DNA of 64,000 nt from Desulfonatronum sp. SC1 (GTDB taxonomy: Bacteria > Desulfobacterota > Desulfovibrionia > Desulfovibrionales > Desulfonatronaceae): the NCBI RefSeq assembly GCF_003046795.1, contig NZ_PZKN01000018.1:26342-90341 (forward strand), in the 5' to 3' direction. Position numbers and translations under genes: made by a program. The notes beneath the pieces were generated by a model. That model had not been told where the DNA came from. It made no database searches and was given only the letters and a program-made list of their open reading frames with translations. Positions 43,150 to 52,800 of this stretch are shown here, in pieces; position 1 is the first letter of the stretch; each line of letters begins with the position of its first letter.

Positions 43150-45411
43150 ATGAAACGACCAATGTTCTATCTTGCGGCTCCAAGCCTGCTGTTCTTGCTG
43201 CTGCTCTTGGGCATGGCCGGTCCAGCCGCTGCACAGCACTCCCTGTCCATCCCGCTGACCGAGTTTTCCATCGTGGGCAAGCCGCTCTTGCAGGGCAAGG
43301 CAGCGGATTTTCGGGTCAGTGTCCCAATACCGCGGCGCTGGGACGTGGCTTCGGCCAGCCTGCGCTTTCCGTATGTCAATTCCACGGGATTGCTGGGTAA
43401 ACGTTCTCGTTTGATCGTCCGCTTCAACGACCAGGTTCTGGCCCAGATCGAGTTGCTGCCCGAATCCCCCGAAGGTGTCGTCACCGTGCCGATTCCCACG
43501 ACGCTGCTCAAACCCCGGTTCAACGAGCTTCAGTTTGCCGTGGCCCAGGACTACGACGACCAGTGTACCGACCCGGGCAACCCGATTCTGTGGACCCATG
43601 TCTCGGTGGAGCGCGCTATCCTGGAGGTAGACTACGCTCTGAAACCGCTGCCCATGGCCCTGTCCTCCATTGCCGATTTTCTTTTCGATCCCAAGCAGTT
43701 CAATGAAAACAGCGTCCACTTGGTGGTTCCGGAGTATAGTCCGGAAATGCTGAATCTCGCGGCCATTGCCGCATCCGGGGTGGCCCTGCGTTTCGAGTTC
43801 CGCCCGGTGACCTTTACCCTTTCCCAGGATCTGCGCCAGGGTGTGGACAACATTCTACTGGGCGATACGGCCTTTGCCGCCGACGTCTTGCAGCAGTACG
43901 AGCGTCGTGCCCCCGAGGGCGACTTCGGGATAATGCCCCTGCCCGGGCCTGCCCCGGCCATGCCGAAAGATGAAGATGCTTCAGGACAAACTGACCGGGA
44001 ACGCTTCGTGGATGACCCTACCCGGGCCGTGATCCTCCTGTCCGGTGCGAACATGCAGGCAGTACGCCTCTCCAGCGAGGCCTTTTCCCTGCTGTCCTTC
44101 CCCTTGCCGGACGTATCTAGTACCGACCCGGCCTCCGTCGTCATTCCGAACATCACCCAGGAGATGGGCAAGAGCTTGGTCGTGCCGGGGCATAAATACA
44201 CGTTCGCGCAACTGGGCATGGCCTCGCGCACGTTCACCGACATGTACCCGATTCCGGAAAACCTGACGATCCGCCTGCCCTCGGACACCCTGCTGCCCGG
44301 CAACCTCTTTGCCAAGCTGGCCGTGCATCTGGCCTACGGTGCAAAAATGCGCGAAGACTCGGTGGTGAACATCCACCTGAACGGCCGATTCATCGCCGGC
44401 GTGCCCCTGGGCAATCCCGCCGGCGGCAGATATGGCGGATACCAGATTCATATTCCCATGTACTATTTCAGGCCCGGACAGAACACCTTCACCTTCGAAC
44501 CCGTGCTTTCCCCGCTGGTCACGGACCATTGCACCTTCATCCAGTTGAAAAACCTGTTCGTGACCGTTTTTGACGACTCCATGCTATCCTTCCCGAAGTT
44601 GGATTACTGGACCGAGATGCCCGACCTGGCCCTGTTCGTGGAGGACGGATTTCCGCTGACGAAATGGCCGGACTGGAGGGAGACCGCCATTATTTTGCCG
44701 CCGGATGACCCGCACAGCGCCGCCGCGGCTGTGAACATCGTCGCCATGATCAGCCAGAAAACCGGAATTCCTCCCTATCAACTGCGCTTCCTGAACGAAC
44801 CGCCTCAAGAAGCCCTGGACATCCTGGTGGTCGCCCCCTATCCGGCCATTTCTCCGGACATTCTCCGGGCCACCCCCATGGCCCCCCGGACTTCCTATCC
44901 CTGGCAAGGCGCGCTGCAAGGCACCAGGGACCAGTCACTGTACTGGTGGAACAGGATACTGGCGGATATCTTTCCCGAGCGCCCACGCAGCGTCTCTTTG
45001 CCCTCGGTGCATGGCGAGGCCCTGGAACAATTGGTCATGGACACGGACAAACTGCTTTTGACGCAGAGTCTTTCGCCGTACGCGGCCATGCGCACCCTGA
45101 TGGTAGCCACGGCCAGATCCCCCGAGGCCCTTTTGCGGGGTGCCTACGCGCTTCAGGATCCATTCCTTCAAGGGCAAGCCCAAGGCAACGTCGTCCTGGC
45201 CGACCTCAAGGATCTGGAATTCGGCGTCCGTTCCCAGCAATCCGGGGATCGCTATTTCGTGGGCGACCTGGGAACCTTCAGTTGGTTCACCTATCTGGTG
45301 AACACCTACCCGGTCTGGTTTTTCGGCACGATTCTGGTGATCCTGGCGCTGACCGCCCTGGTAGCGAGGCGTCTGCTTCGAGCCAGAATGCGAGCCAAGG
45401 AGCAACAATGA
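43150..45411 (+). CDS. bcsB: Cellulose synthase periplasmic subunit BcsB
   Basis: A 753-residue protein with a signal peptide (FYLAAPSLLFLLLLLGMAGPAAA) and a C-terminal transmembrane anchor (VWFFGTILVILALTALVA), the BcsB topology. The body carries the carbohydrate-binding and flavodoxin-like modules typical of the family. It docks on BcsA and guides the nascent glucan across the periplasm. A GGAG ribosome binding site precedes the ATG. Its stop overlaps the bcsZ start by four bases. Confidence 0.92.
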   Translation: MKRPMFYLAAPSLLFLLLLLGMAGPAAAQHSLSIPLTEFSIVGKPLLQGKAADFRVSVPIPRRWDVASASLRFPYVNSTGLLGKRSRLIVRFNDQVLAQIELLPESPEGVVTVPIPTTLLKPRFNELQFAVAQDYDDQCTDPGNPILWTHVSVERAILEVDYALKPLPMALSSIADFLFDPKQFNENSVHLVVPEYSPEMLNLAAIAASGVALRFEFRPVTFTLSQDLRQGVDNILLGDTAFAADVLQQYERRAPEGDFGIMPLPGPAPAMPKDEDASGQTDRERFVDDPTRAVILLSGANMQAVRLSSEAFSLLSFPLPDVSSTDPASVVIPNITQEMGKSLVVPGHKYTFAQLGMASRTFTDMYPIPENLTIRLPSDTLLPGNLFAKLAVHLAYGAKMREDSVVNIHLNGRFIAGVPLGNPAGGRYGGYQIHIPMYYFRPGQNTFTFEPVLSPLVTDHCTFIQLKNLFVTVFDDSMLSFPKLDYWTEMPDLALFVEDGFPLTKWPDWRETAIILPPDDPHSAAAAVNIVAMISQKTGIPPYQLRFLNEPPQEALDILVVAPYPAISPDILRATPMAPRTSYPWQGALQGTRDQSLYWWNRILADIFPERPRSVSLPSVHGEALEQLVMDTDKLLLTQSLSPYAAMRTLMVATARSPEALLRGAYALQDPFLQGQAQGNVVLADLKDLEFGVRSQQSGDRYFVGDLGTFSWFTYLVNTYPVWFFGTILVILALTALVARRLLRARMRAKEQQ

Positions 45412-46475
45412 GACAGTTTACACGAAGTGCGGCATTGGGGTTTTTGACCCTGCTTCTCGCCTGTTCGGCCCAGGCCGATGTCTGCACGGACTGGACCGTA
45501 TTCAAAGCCCGCTTTCTCACCTCGGACGGGCGGGTCGTTGACAGGTTCCAGAACAGCGTGTCCCATTCCGAGGGCCAAGGGTACGGGCTGGTCGTGGCGG
45601 CCTTGTGCGACGACCGCGAGACATTTGCCTCCCTCTGGGAGTGGACCCGGGACAACATGCAGGTGCGCCGCACGGACAGCCTGCTGGCCTGGGCCTGGGG
45701 GGAGCGCCTGCCCGGCCAATGGGCCGTGCTGGACTTCAACAACGCCACGGACGGAGACATCCTCGTGGCCTGGGGGCTGCTGCTGGGCGCGAAACAGTGG
45801 TCCGAATCCGCCTACGAAACAGAGGCCACGGGCCTGATCGCGTCTATCCGGGAGCACCTGGGCGTGCATCATCAGGGGCGTCTTGTGCTGCTGCCCGGGT
45901 ATCATGGCTTTCTGAAATCGGACAGCATCCGCCTGAACCCTTCCTATTACATCCCTTCCGCCTTCCAGGCCTTTGCGGAGAAGGATGACGCGGATTTCTG
46001 GAATACGGCCCAGGCCGATTCATTGGCCCTGCTTGAAGCGTCCCTGGTTCCGCCCTTGATGCTGCCACCGGACTGGATCGTCCTTGCCGAAGACTCCGAA
46101 CAACCGCTCCCCGCTGGGGACGAACCCGTCTTCGGCTTTGAGACCATCCGGGTACCCCTGTACCTGAGCTGGGCCGGGGCTACCTCGGCTCTTCCCGAAC
46201 TGGAAGGCCTTGTGCGCTCCCTGGATCAGGCCGGACACATTCCTCAGCGCATTGACCTGACTGACGGCTCTTTTTCCCAAGAGTCCGGTTCAGCCGGGTT
46301 TTACGCCGTTTTTGCCAGAGCCGCGCAGGATCTGGGCATGCTGGAAACGGCCGAACGATGGTGGAACGAGGCGGCCAGAAAATTCATGGATGAAAAAGAC
46401 GACTACTACTCGAACATCCTCTATGTCCTGAGCCGGCTGGAAGAGACGAACATCCCCCAGGCCGATACACCCTGA
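45408..46475 (+). CDS. bcsZ: Endo-1,4-glucanase BcsZ (glycoside hydrolase family 8)
   Basis: A 355-residue secreted endoglucanase. A signal peptide (ALGFLTLLLACSAQA) precedes CTDWTVFKARFL. E55 in SHSEGQGYGL is the expected proton donor, at the same residue number as in E. coli BcsZ, and NNATDGDILVAWGLL is the other family motif. It trims nascent or misassembled cellulose in the periplasm. The ATG at 45408 overlaps the bcsB stop and follows AAGGAG; the open frame upstream belongs to bcsB in another frame. Confidence 0.95.
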   Translation: MRQFTRSAALGFLTLLLACSAQADVCTDWTVFKARFLTSDGRVVDRFQNSVSHSEGQGYGLVVAALCDDRETFASLWEWTRDNMQVRRTDSLLAWAWGERLPGQWAVLDFNNATDGDILVAWGLLLGAKQWSESAYETEATGLIASIREHLGVHHQGRLVLLPGYHGFLKSDSIRLNPSYYIPSAFQAFAEKDDADFWNTAQADSLALLEASLVPPLMLPPDWIVLAEDSEQPLPAGDEPVFGFETIRVPLYLSWAGATSALPELEGLVRSLDQAGHIPQRIDLTDGSFSQESGSAGFYAVFARAAQDLGMLETAERWWNEAARKFMDEKDDYYSNILYVLSRLEETNIPQADTP

Positions 46476-46498
46476 TCTTGCTTTTTATCTGGACCGCC

Positions 46499-49400
46499 AT
46501 GAACCAGAAATCACTCCCCACCATCCTGCCCGCACTCGGCTTTCTGCTTCTGCTGTGGAACACGCCCGGATTTAGTCAAGACACGTTACCAGTTCCGCCT
46601 GTCCAACCGGGACTTTCCGGCGTACTGCTGGCCCAGGCCGTGGATGTCCGGCGCGAGGAAAGCGGTGGACTGACGATCCATCGGCGCGACGAGCAAGGCG
46701 ACGTCCAGCGGACTGCCCCGACTCGTTTCCAACCCATCGTCCCGCCCCTGGAACAAACTCGGGATGGTGGTCGCATGCTCGAGGCCGGATGGGACGCCTT
46801 TGGCCTGGGCGCCCATGACCAGGCCTTGGCTTTTTTCGAGGAAGCCGCGGGCTTGTTTCCGCCTGGAAACCAGCGCAACGAAGCGGCCCTGGGCAGGGCC
46901 TATGCCCTGACCGCTTTGGAACGGCACGACCAGGCCGTATCGGTGCTGGAGGGGCTGTTGCAGGCCGGGTATCGTCCAAATGAAGTCCGGGCCGCGCTTT
47001 TTCGGGCCTTGATGCAGGCAGACCAATTGGAGCGGGCCGAGGCCGTGCTGGCGGGACTGGATGATGAACACCAGCAAGATCTGCGCCGCCAGGAAATCCA
47101 ACGGCTGCGCTTTGAGCAGGATCTGTCGGCGGCGTTACAGGCCCGCCAAACTCAACCCCTGCAAGATTTTCTGGACACCCACCGGGCATGGCTTGATCAG
47201 TGCCGCGAGCCCTATGCTTTTTTTCAGGCATCCCAGGCCCTGCGGGAGCAGGGCGCACGGGGAACGGCAAGGGAGGTGGCCCGCAAGCTGCTCTCCTGCC
47301 CGCTGCAAGGGCGGGAACAAGGGCTGTTCGTGCCCCTACTGCAACGTGTCATCACGGGCTTGCCTTTTGACCAGGCCCAGCGGGAAATTGCCCGGCAGCG
47401 GAAGCAGATGCAGGGCCGCGACGCGGCCCTGGCCGAACTGGCCCGCCTGGAACTGGAACTTTTCCAGCGCCGCATTGCCGACCTCTCCCCGGATGATCCC
47501 GAGTACGCCCGACTGGCGGAGCAGATCCTGCGCCTTGCCCCTGATGACGACGCGTTGCGGCTGATCATGGCCTGGAACTGTTTTGAAACCAGGGACGACA
47601 CCTGCGCGGAAGAGCTTTTCCGCGATGTGCATCGGCGCACCCCCGCCAATGTCTCGGCCCTGGAGGGTCTGGTCGCTCTATTGGAGCGCCAGGGCCGGAC
47701 GGATGAGGCGATCTCCTTGGCGGAGGGGGCACCTTCGTCCGAGCTATTCCTGCCTGTCTTGACCCGGCTCTACCGCGCCGAGGCAGCCCGATTCTTTTCC
47801 GCGGAAGACCATCCCCGGACCCTGCACTGGCTGGACAGGCATGCAGCCATTGCCCCGGACGATGCGGACGACCCGGAACTTTTGGCTCTACGCAGCTGGG
47901 CTCTGTTTCATTCAGATCGCCACGAACAGGCTCTGGACGTTTTTGCAACCCGGCTGGCCCGGGGGGGCCCGGAGGCCCCAGAGGAAGAAGACGCCCTGAT
48001 GGGCATGGTCGCTTCGTTGCAGGCCTTGGGCCGTGGCCAAGAGGCCATCCCCCTGCTGGAAGCCCGGCGGGAGCAGTTGACCGCGGAACTCCGGAACGTG
48101 CTGGGAACACTTTACTGCACCCTGGGCAACGAGGAATTCACTGCCGGCAGTCTGGATCAGGCCGTGGTCTATCTGCGACACTGCGTGGACTTGACCCCGG
48201 ATATAGGCGCCGTACAGCTCCTGGGGTGGAGCTTGTATCAGTTGGGTGATCCGCAAGGCGCGCATGATCATTTTCTAGAGGCCTTTGCACAGCAGCCGGA
48301 CCAGGAGACTGCCGAGGCCGTGCTGACCAACGCCCGTGAACTGGACAACAGAACCGCCTTCTGGACCCTGCTGGAGGAGATGGCCGGTCACGTCAGTCCC
48401 CATGTGCGCACAGCGGCGGCGGACGCCTATGCCACGGAGGAACTGCCCATCCTTGCGGCCCAGACCCATCCCGAATCCGGTCGGGGCACCTGCTATGCCA
48501 ATTGCGACTCGCCCTGGCTGGACACCGGAGTACAATACCGTGGGGTCACGGGGGACAGGGGGCTGTCCCGGCTGAACGAACTCAGCTTCCCGGTGCAGTA
48601 CCACAGCCCCGCGGCCCACGGAGGCAAATGGTCCCTGCGCGTCACCCCGCGCCTGCTGAACACGGACAAGGCCCCGCAAGACGCCTACATGGGTTCGTTC
48701 TACAGCTTCCTGGATCAGGACCGTCAGCGTCAGTCGCCACTGGACCAGGTCTGGGTCGTAGCCCCGGAAGTGGTCTATCAGCGGGAAGGCCGGCACCGAT
48801 TCGAGGCCATGCTGGGCGCGACTTCCCTGGGCGGCCCGATCCATGCCCTGCCCATTTTTCATCTTGGCCTTGGCCAGGAGAACGATTGGTCCCTGGAGCT
48901 GCGCCAGGGCTCGGTCTCGGATTCCCTGCTCTCCTCCATCGGCCAGAAAGACCCGTACAGCCAAGCGACCTGGGGCCGGGTTGTGCACAGCGGACTCAAA
49001 ACCCGCAAGACCTTCGACCTGACAACCTCATACTGGCTGGCGGCAGAGGCGGAATATGACTACTACTGGGGCGAGAATGTCGCCGAGAACCATAGCGTCG
49101 CCGGAAATTTGAGCCTGGGCCGGACCGATGACCTCAGGGGCATGGCGCTCACCAGCGGCCTGTCCCTGACCGCCTTCCACTTCCAGAACAACCAGAACTT
49201 CCACACCTTCGGACATGGCGGCTACTTCAGCCCGGACCATTTTGTCGTCGCGGGTCCGTTCGTACGTCTCCAGTCCCCGCGCTGCAAAGGGTATTGGTTC
49301 GACCTCTACGCCAGCCTGGGCTGGATGGATTACGTGAGCGAGGAAGCGCCCCACTACCGGAAGATTTCCGGAGCCGCGCCAGAAACCATGAATACAGCGG

Positions 49401-49618
49401 CACGCAATGATTTTCAGGGCAAATACCCCAAAGAGAGCAAATCCGCCTTGGCAGCCGCGATGAACCTGCAAGCCATGAAGCTGATCACCAAGAACTGGTC
49501 TTTCGGAGCCACAGCCGGGATCAACAACGCCTCGGACCATACGCAATGGCAGGCCGGCTTGTTGTTGCAGTATTTATTCGAACCACGAGAGGCATTCTTT
49601 TCCAGAGGTGATTTTTGA
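46499..49618 (+). CDS. bcsC: Cellulose export outer-membrane protein BcsC
   Basis: A 1039-residue protein with a signal peptide (LPALGFLLLLWNTPGFSQ), a long TPR superhelix (about 80-660) and a C-terminal beta-barrel ending FEPREAFFSRGDF. This is the BcsC layout in which periplasmic TPRs hand the glucan to an outer-membrane pore. ATG at 46499 was chosen over an in-frame TTG at 46478, as it directly opens the signal peptide. It follows bcsZ by 23 bases. No bcsD, bcsQ or bcsG is present in the operon. Confidence 0.93.
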   Translation: MNQKSLPTILPALGFLLLLWNTPGFSQDTLPVPPVQPGLSGVLLAQAVDVRREESGGLTIHRRDEQGDVQRTAPTRFQPIVPPLEQTRDGGRMLEAGWDAFGLGAHDQALAFFEEAAGLFPPGNQRNEAALGRAYALTALERHDQAVSVLEGLLQAGYRPNEVRAALFRALMQADQLERAEAVLAGLDDEHQQDLRRQEIQRLRFEQDLSAALQARQTQPLQDFLDTHRAWLDQCREPYAFFQASQALREQGARGTAREVARKLLSCPLQGREQGLFVPLLQRVITGLPFDQAQREIARQRKQMQGRDAALAELARLELELFQRRIADLSPDDPEYARLAEQILRLAPDDDALRLIMAWNCFETRDDTCAEELFRDVHRRTPANVSALEGLVALLERQGRTDEAISLAEGAPSSELFLPVLTRLYRAEAARFFSAEDHPRTLHWLDRHAAIAPDDADDPELLALRSWALFHSDRHEQALDVFATRLARGGPEAPEEEDALMGMVASLQALGRGQEAIPLLEARREQLTAELRNVLGTLYCTLGNEEFTAGSLDQAVVYLRHCVDLTPDIGAVQLLGWSLYQLGDPQGAHDHFLEAFAQQPDQETAEAVLTNARELDNRTAFWTLLEEMAGHVSPHVRTAAADAYATEELPILAAQTHPESGRGTCYANCDSPWLDTGVQYRGVTGDRGLSRLNELSFPVQYHSPAAHGGKWSLRVTPRLLNTDKAPQDAYMGSFYSFLDQDRQRQSPLDQVWVVAPEVVYQREGRHRFEAMLGATSLGGPIHALPIFHLGLGQENDWSLELRQGSVSDSLLSSIGQKDPYSQATWGRVVHSGLKTRKTFDLTTSYWLAAEAEYDYYWGENVAENHSVAGNLSLGRTDDLRGMALTSGLSLTAFHFQNNQNFHTFGHGGYFSPDHFVVAGPFVRLQSPRCKGYWFDLYASLGWMDYVSEEAPHYRKISGAAPETMNTAARNDFQGKYPKESKSALAAAMNLQAMKLITKNWSFGATAGINNASDHTQWQAGLLLQYLFEPREAFFSRGDF

Positions 49619-49657
49619 CATTTTCGGACAACACATAGCAATATTAATCAAAATACT

Positions 49658-49663
49658 TATAAT
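49658..49663 (+). promoter_or_regulatory. Candidate -10 box for the STAS gene
   Basis: A perfect TATAAT sits 26 bases before the STAS start codon in an AT-rich stretch. The expected -35 region (ATAGCA at 17-bp spacing) is weak. The STAS gene could be expressed independently of the cellulose operon from here, but AT-rich DNA yields such hexamers by chance. Confidence 0.3.
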
Positions 49664-49689
49664 AACGGTTCAGTGCATGGAGGATTATA

Positions 49690-50019
49690 ATGCAAATTGA
49701 CGTTGAATATGGAGAAAAAACTATAGTTCTAACTCCTAAAATACCCACAATCGATGCGATTATTGCGGATACTTTCAAAAAAAATATTTTGGAGATGTTA
49801 GATAAAAAAAACAAAATCATAGTCTTGGACATGAGTAATGTTAAATTTATTGATAGCAGAGGACTCGGATCGCTTATTTATTTATTAAAAAATGTTCATC
49901 AAGATCAAAAACTTGTCCTGTGCAGCATTGATGAGAATGTGTACAATATAATCAAATTGACAAAATTTGATAAAATTTTCAGCATTTATTCCTCAAAAAG
50001 TGCTGCTCTGCAAGCATAA
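49690..50019 (+). CDS. STAS domain anti-sigma-factor antagonist, AT-rich
   Basis: A 109-residue single STAS domain of the RsbV/SpoIIAA type, with the phosphorylatable S56 in VKFIDSRGLGSL. A strong GGAGG lies seven bases before the ATG. Base composition is strikingly AT-rich compared with both neighbours, indicating recent acquisition. It closes the cellulose gene block that begins with an anti-sigma-kinase-like gene, making the two plausible partners. It might instead work with the kinase-STAS system at 5130-5867. About 140 bases of noncoding DNA follow. Confidence 0.85.
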   Translation: MQIDVEYGEKTIVLTPKIPTIDAIIADTFKKNILEMLDKKNKIIVLDMSNVKFIDSRGLGSLIYLLKNVHQDQKLVLCSIDENVYNIIKLTKFDKIFSIYSSKSAALQA

Positions 50020-50156
50020 TCCATAATTAGTTCGAGCTCTTCGCACATCCCCGATTAACTCAAACTAAGGGTTTTGCGCCCTGAGGGGAAAAAGGGTAGC
50101 TTGTCGGGTTTAGCGGCTCGCTCAACCTTTCAACCTTTCAACCATTGAGGAAACCA

Positions 50157-50591
50157 ATGAAGATTTTGCGTGCGTCGCGCATGGACCGATGCATCGGCTG
50201 TCATGCCTGCTCTCTGGCTTGCGCCCGCCAGGTGCATAAAAAACTTTCCTGGAACATGGCCGGTATCCGGATCAAATCCAGCGGCGGGATCACCACCGGC
50301 TTCGAGGCCCGGCTCTGCCTGGCCTGCGATCCGGCCCCCTGTGCCAAGGCCTGCCCCACCGGGGCCTTTTCCCAACGCAAGGGCGGCGGAGTGCTCGTCA
50401 AGATGAAGCTCTGCATCCAATGTGGGAAATGCGCCAAGGCCTGTCCGGTGGACGCCGTCTACCTGGACGAAAAAGATCAGCCGTACGTGTGCATTCACTG
50501 CGGCCAGTGCGTTGAATTCTGCCCCCACGCCTGTCTGGAAATGCGCAAAAAACAGGAACACGTCCGCAAGGGAGGTGGGGCCAATGACTGA
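50157..50591 (+). CDS. Ferredoxin with four 4Fe-4S-type cysteine clusters
   Basis: A 144-residue iron-sulfur protein with four cysteine groups: CIGCHACSLAC, CLACDPAPCAKAC, CIQCGKCAKAC and CIHCGQCVEFC. These match polyferredoxin electron-transfer subunits such as those paired with AOR enzymes. GAGG eight bases before the ATG at 50157 supports this start. Its stop overlaps the AOR start by eight bases, so it likely carries electrons from the aldehyde oxidoreductase. Confidence 0.9.
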   Translation: MKILRASRMDRCIGCHACSLACARQVHKKLSWNMAGIRIKSSGGITTGFEARLCLACDPAPCAKACPTGAFSQRKGGGVLVKMKLCIQCGKCAKACPVDAVYLDEKDQPYVCIHCGQCVEFCPHACLEMRKKQEHVRKGGGAND

Positions 50592-52356
50592 TACCGCGTT
50601 TCGCGTCTGCATCGTTCACCTGGACCGGGACAAAGGCGAAATCATCTCCTTTGGCGACAAAAACGTTCATATCGGCGGCAGCGGCTTGGCCGCGGCTTTG
50701 TTTGAAACCTACGGCCTGCCCAAGGAGCCCTGGTCCCACCCGGACCAGCCTCTGATCTTCGCCATCGGCTGCCTGACCGGCTACTTTCCGCTGATGTCCA
50801 AGGTGGTCTGCGGGTTCAAGTCGCCGCACCACGACCAATACGCCGAATCCCACGCCGGCGGACGCCTGGCCCTGGCCATGCGCTTCGCCGGATACGACGC
50901 CGTGGTGTTGCGCGGCCGGGCGGAACTGCCCGTTGCCGTGCATGTGGGCTCCAAGATCATCGAGACCAAGGACGCCAACTACCTGTGGGGGGCCAACGCC
51001 CTGACCACGGGCCGGGTGATCCGCAGGGCCTTTCCCGGCTCTTCGGGCCACCGCAGCATCTTGCGCATCGGCCCCGCCGGGGAAACGTTATCCGCCTACG
51101 CCTGCATCAACGTGGACACCTTCCGCCATTTCGGACGGCTGGGCGCGGGGTCGGTCATGGGCGTGAAACATGTCAAGGCCCTGGTGATCTCCGGAGACGG
51201 CGACCAGGAGCTGCCGGGCGCCGATTCCAAGGCCTATGCCAAGCTGTTCAAAAAAGTCCACAACGACATGACCGCAACGGAAATGATGAGCAAGTACCAC
51301 GACCTGGGAACCCCTGGAAACGTAGCCCCGCTCAACGCGCTCAAGTCCCTGCCCATTCGCAATCTGACCCAGACCACGGACCCCGAGGTGGACGGCATTT
51401 CCGGCGAAACCTTTGCCAAGGATCTGCTGATTCGCAACACGGCCTGTGCCGGTTGCCCGGTGGGCTGCATTCACGTGGGCATGCTCCGGGAGCAGTTCCA
51501 GGACGAACACCGCTTCCAGATACGCCAGGTGGCCTACGACTACGAACTGATCTTCGCCCTGGGCTCGATGCTCGGGGTGATGAACGCGTCCGACTGTCTG
51601 TCCCTGATGGACGAGGTGGAAAAGGAAGGGCTGGATGCCATGAGCGCCGGAGTGGCCCTGGCCTGGGCCACCGAGGCTTACCAGAAGGGGCTTTTGAGCA
51701 AGGAACAGGTGGAGGAAGAGTTGGCCTTCGGCAACACCGCGGCCTACAAGGAAGCCATCTGGTGCCTGGGCCACGCCAAGAACGAATTCTACGCGGACCT
51801 GGCCAAGGGCGTGGCCCACGCCGCGGCCAAGTACGGCGGCGAGGACTTTGCCTGCGTTCTGGGCCAGGAAATGGCCGGGTACGCCACCGGCGAAACCTTC
51901 TTCGCCTCCCAGTCCCTGTCCTTCCGCCACTCCCACCTGGATACCGGCGCCTATGGCTACGACCAGAAAAAGCACGACAAGGATCCTGAAAAAGCCACCC
52001 GCTACTTCGTGGAGGACGAACGGGAACGCGTTCTGCTGACGTCCATGGTCTCCTGTCTCTTTGCCCGGGGCGTCTTCAAAAAGTCGCTCCTGGCCGAATG
52101 CCTGAAGGTCGTTGGCCTGCCCGAACTGGCCGAGAATATGGACAAGGCCGCCGAGGAAATGCAGCGCCTGCGCTGGCGAATGCGTCTGGCCACTGGCTAC
52201 GAACCGGAAAAGACCTCCATCCCGAAACGCTTCCTGGAAGTGGAAACCTGGGCCGGGAAGATGGACCACGAATACCTGAACGCCCTGCGTCAATCCTACA
52301 TCAAGGCCATCCGGGAAATGGGCGCTCCGCTTCCGGCCAAGGATGAATCGGCGTAA
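50584..52356 (+). CDS. aor: Aldehyde:ferredoxin oxidoreductase (tungsten enzyme) family
   Basis: A 590-residue tungsten-bis-pterin enzyme family member oxidising aldehydes to acids with ferredoxin as acceptor. The N-terminal domain has GGSGLAAALF and the family GRLALAMRFAGYDAVVLRGRA block; a CxxCxxxC cluster motif, CAGCPVGC, lies near residue 285. The ATG at 50584 follows GGAGGTGGGG and opens the domain; longer readings run in frame through the ferredoxin gene and are artefacts. The substrate aldehyde is unknown. A very strong hairpin follows the gene. Confidence 0.9.
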   Translation: MTDTAFRVCIVHLDRDKGEIISFGDKNVHIGGSGLAAALFETYGLPKEPWSHPDQPLIFAIGCLTGYFPLMSKVVCGFKSPHHDQYAESHAGGRLALAMRFAGYDAVVLRGRAELPVAVHVGSKIIETKDANYLWGANALTTGRVIRRAFPGSSGHRSILRIGPAGETLSAYACINVDTFRHFGRLGAGSVMGVKHVKALVISGDGDQELPGADSKAYAKLFKKVHNDMTATEMMSKYHDLGTPGNVAPLNALKSLPIRNLTQTTDPEVDGISGETFAKDLLIRNTACAGCPVGCIHVGMLREQFQDEHRFQIRQVAYDYELIFALGSMLGVMNASDCLSLMDEVEKEGLDAMSAGVALAWATEAYQKGLLSKEQVEEELAFGNTAAYKEAIWCLGHAKNEFYADLAKGVAHAAAKYGGEDFACVLGQEMAGYATGETFFASQSLSFRHSHLDTGAYGYDQKKHDKDPEKATRYFVEDERERVLLTSMVSCLFARGVFKKSLLAECLKVVGLPELAENMDKAAEEMQRLRWRMRLATGYEPEKTSIPKRFLEVETWAGKMDHEYLNALRQSYIKAIREMGAPLPAKDESA

Positions 52357-52408
52357 CCTTTCCACGCTTGGCCCGGATCAACCGGGTATTTGGCCGCAAT
52401 CTCCGCGC

Positions 52409-52460
52409 CACGAAATAAAGAATCCCGGCCCCTTTTGGGGCCGGGATTCTTTATTTCGTG
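52409..52460. terminator. 24-bp perfect-stem bidirectional terminator
   Basis: The arm CACGAAATAAAGAATCCC GG CCCC and its complement are separated only by TTTT, giving a 24-pair stem. It lies between the converging AOR and YHS-domain genes. The AT-rich lower stem supplies U-rich flanks to both transcripts. Confidence 0.8.
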
Positions 52461-52517
52461 CTCTTATCCCAAGATTACTGCAATGATTCTCTTCCCGATA
52501 CCGCCTATCACCCGCCG

Positions 52518-52778
52518 CTACTTCCCGGCCTCCAGCTTCTTCAAGTAGGAATCCCGGCATTCATAGCTGCAGAAGCAATGCACGGTCTCGCCTTCCTTGA
52601 TCCGGATGTCGCTGCCCACGGGCACGTATGTGCCGCAGACCGGATCCTTGGTCATCACGCCGTTGGCGGCCAGGTTTTCGCTTTCCTTTTCCTTGACCTC
52701 TTTCTTTTTCTGAAAGTCGCCAGCCAAAAGTTTGTACAAGATGAAAGCCGCGGCAATAAAAATTAGAAATTTCAGCAT
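52518..52778 (-). CDS. Small membrane-anchored YHS domain protein
   Basis: An 86-residue protein with one N-terminal transmembrane helix (MLKFLIFIAAAFILYKLLAG), a Lys/Glu-rich linker, and a YHS/TRASH-like metal domain, DPVCGTYVPVGS, with a further CFCSYECRDSY. YHS domains bind metals such as copper or zinc, often beside heavy-metal ATPases. No metal transporter is adjacent. A GAGGAG ribosome binding site lies six bases before the ATG. Confidence 0.8.
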   Translation of the reverse strand: MLKFLIFIAAAFILYKLLAGDFQKKKEVKEKESENLAANGVMTKDPVCGTYVPVGSDIRIKEGETVHCFCSYECRDSYLKKLEAGK

Positions 52779-52800
52779 GAAAACTCCTCAACCCGCCGTT

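Noticed and set aside
50118..50145. CAACCTTTCAACCTTTCAACC direct repeat considered as CRISPR-like
   Set aside because: Units are about ten bases with no spacers; a simple short tandem repeat before the ferredoxin gene.
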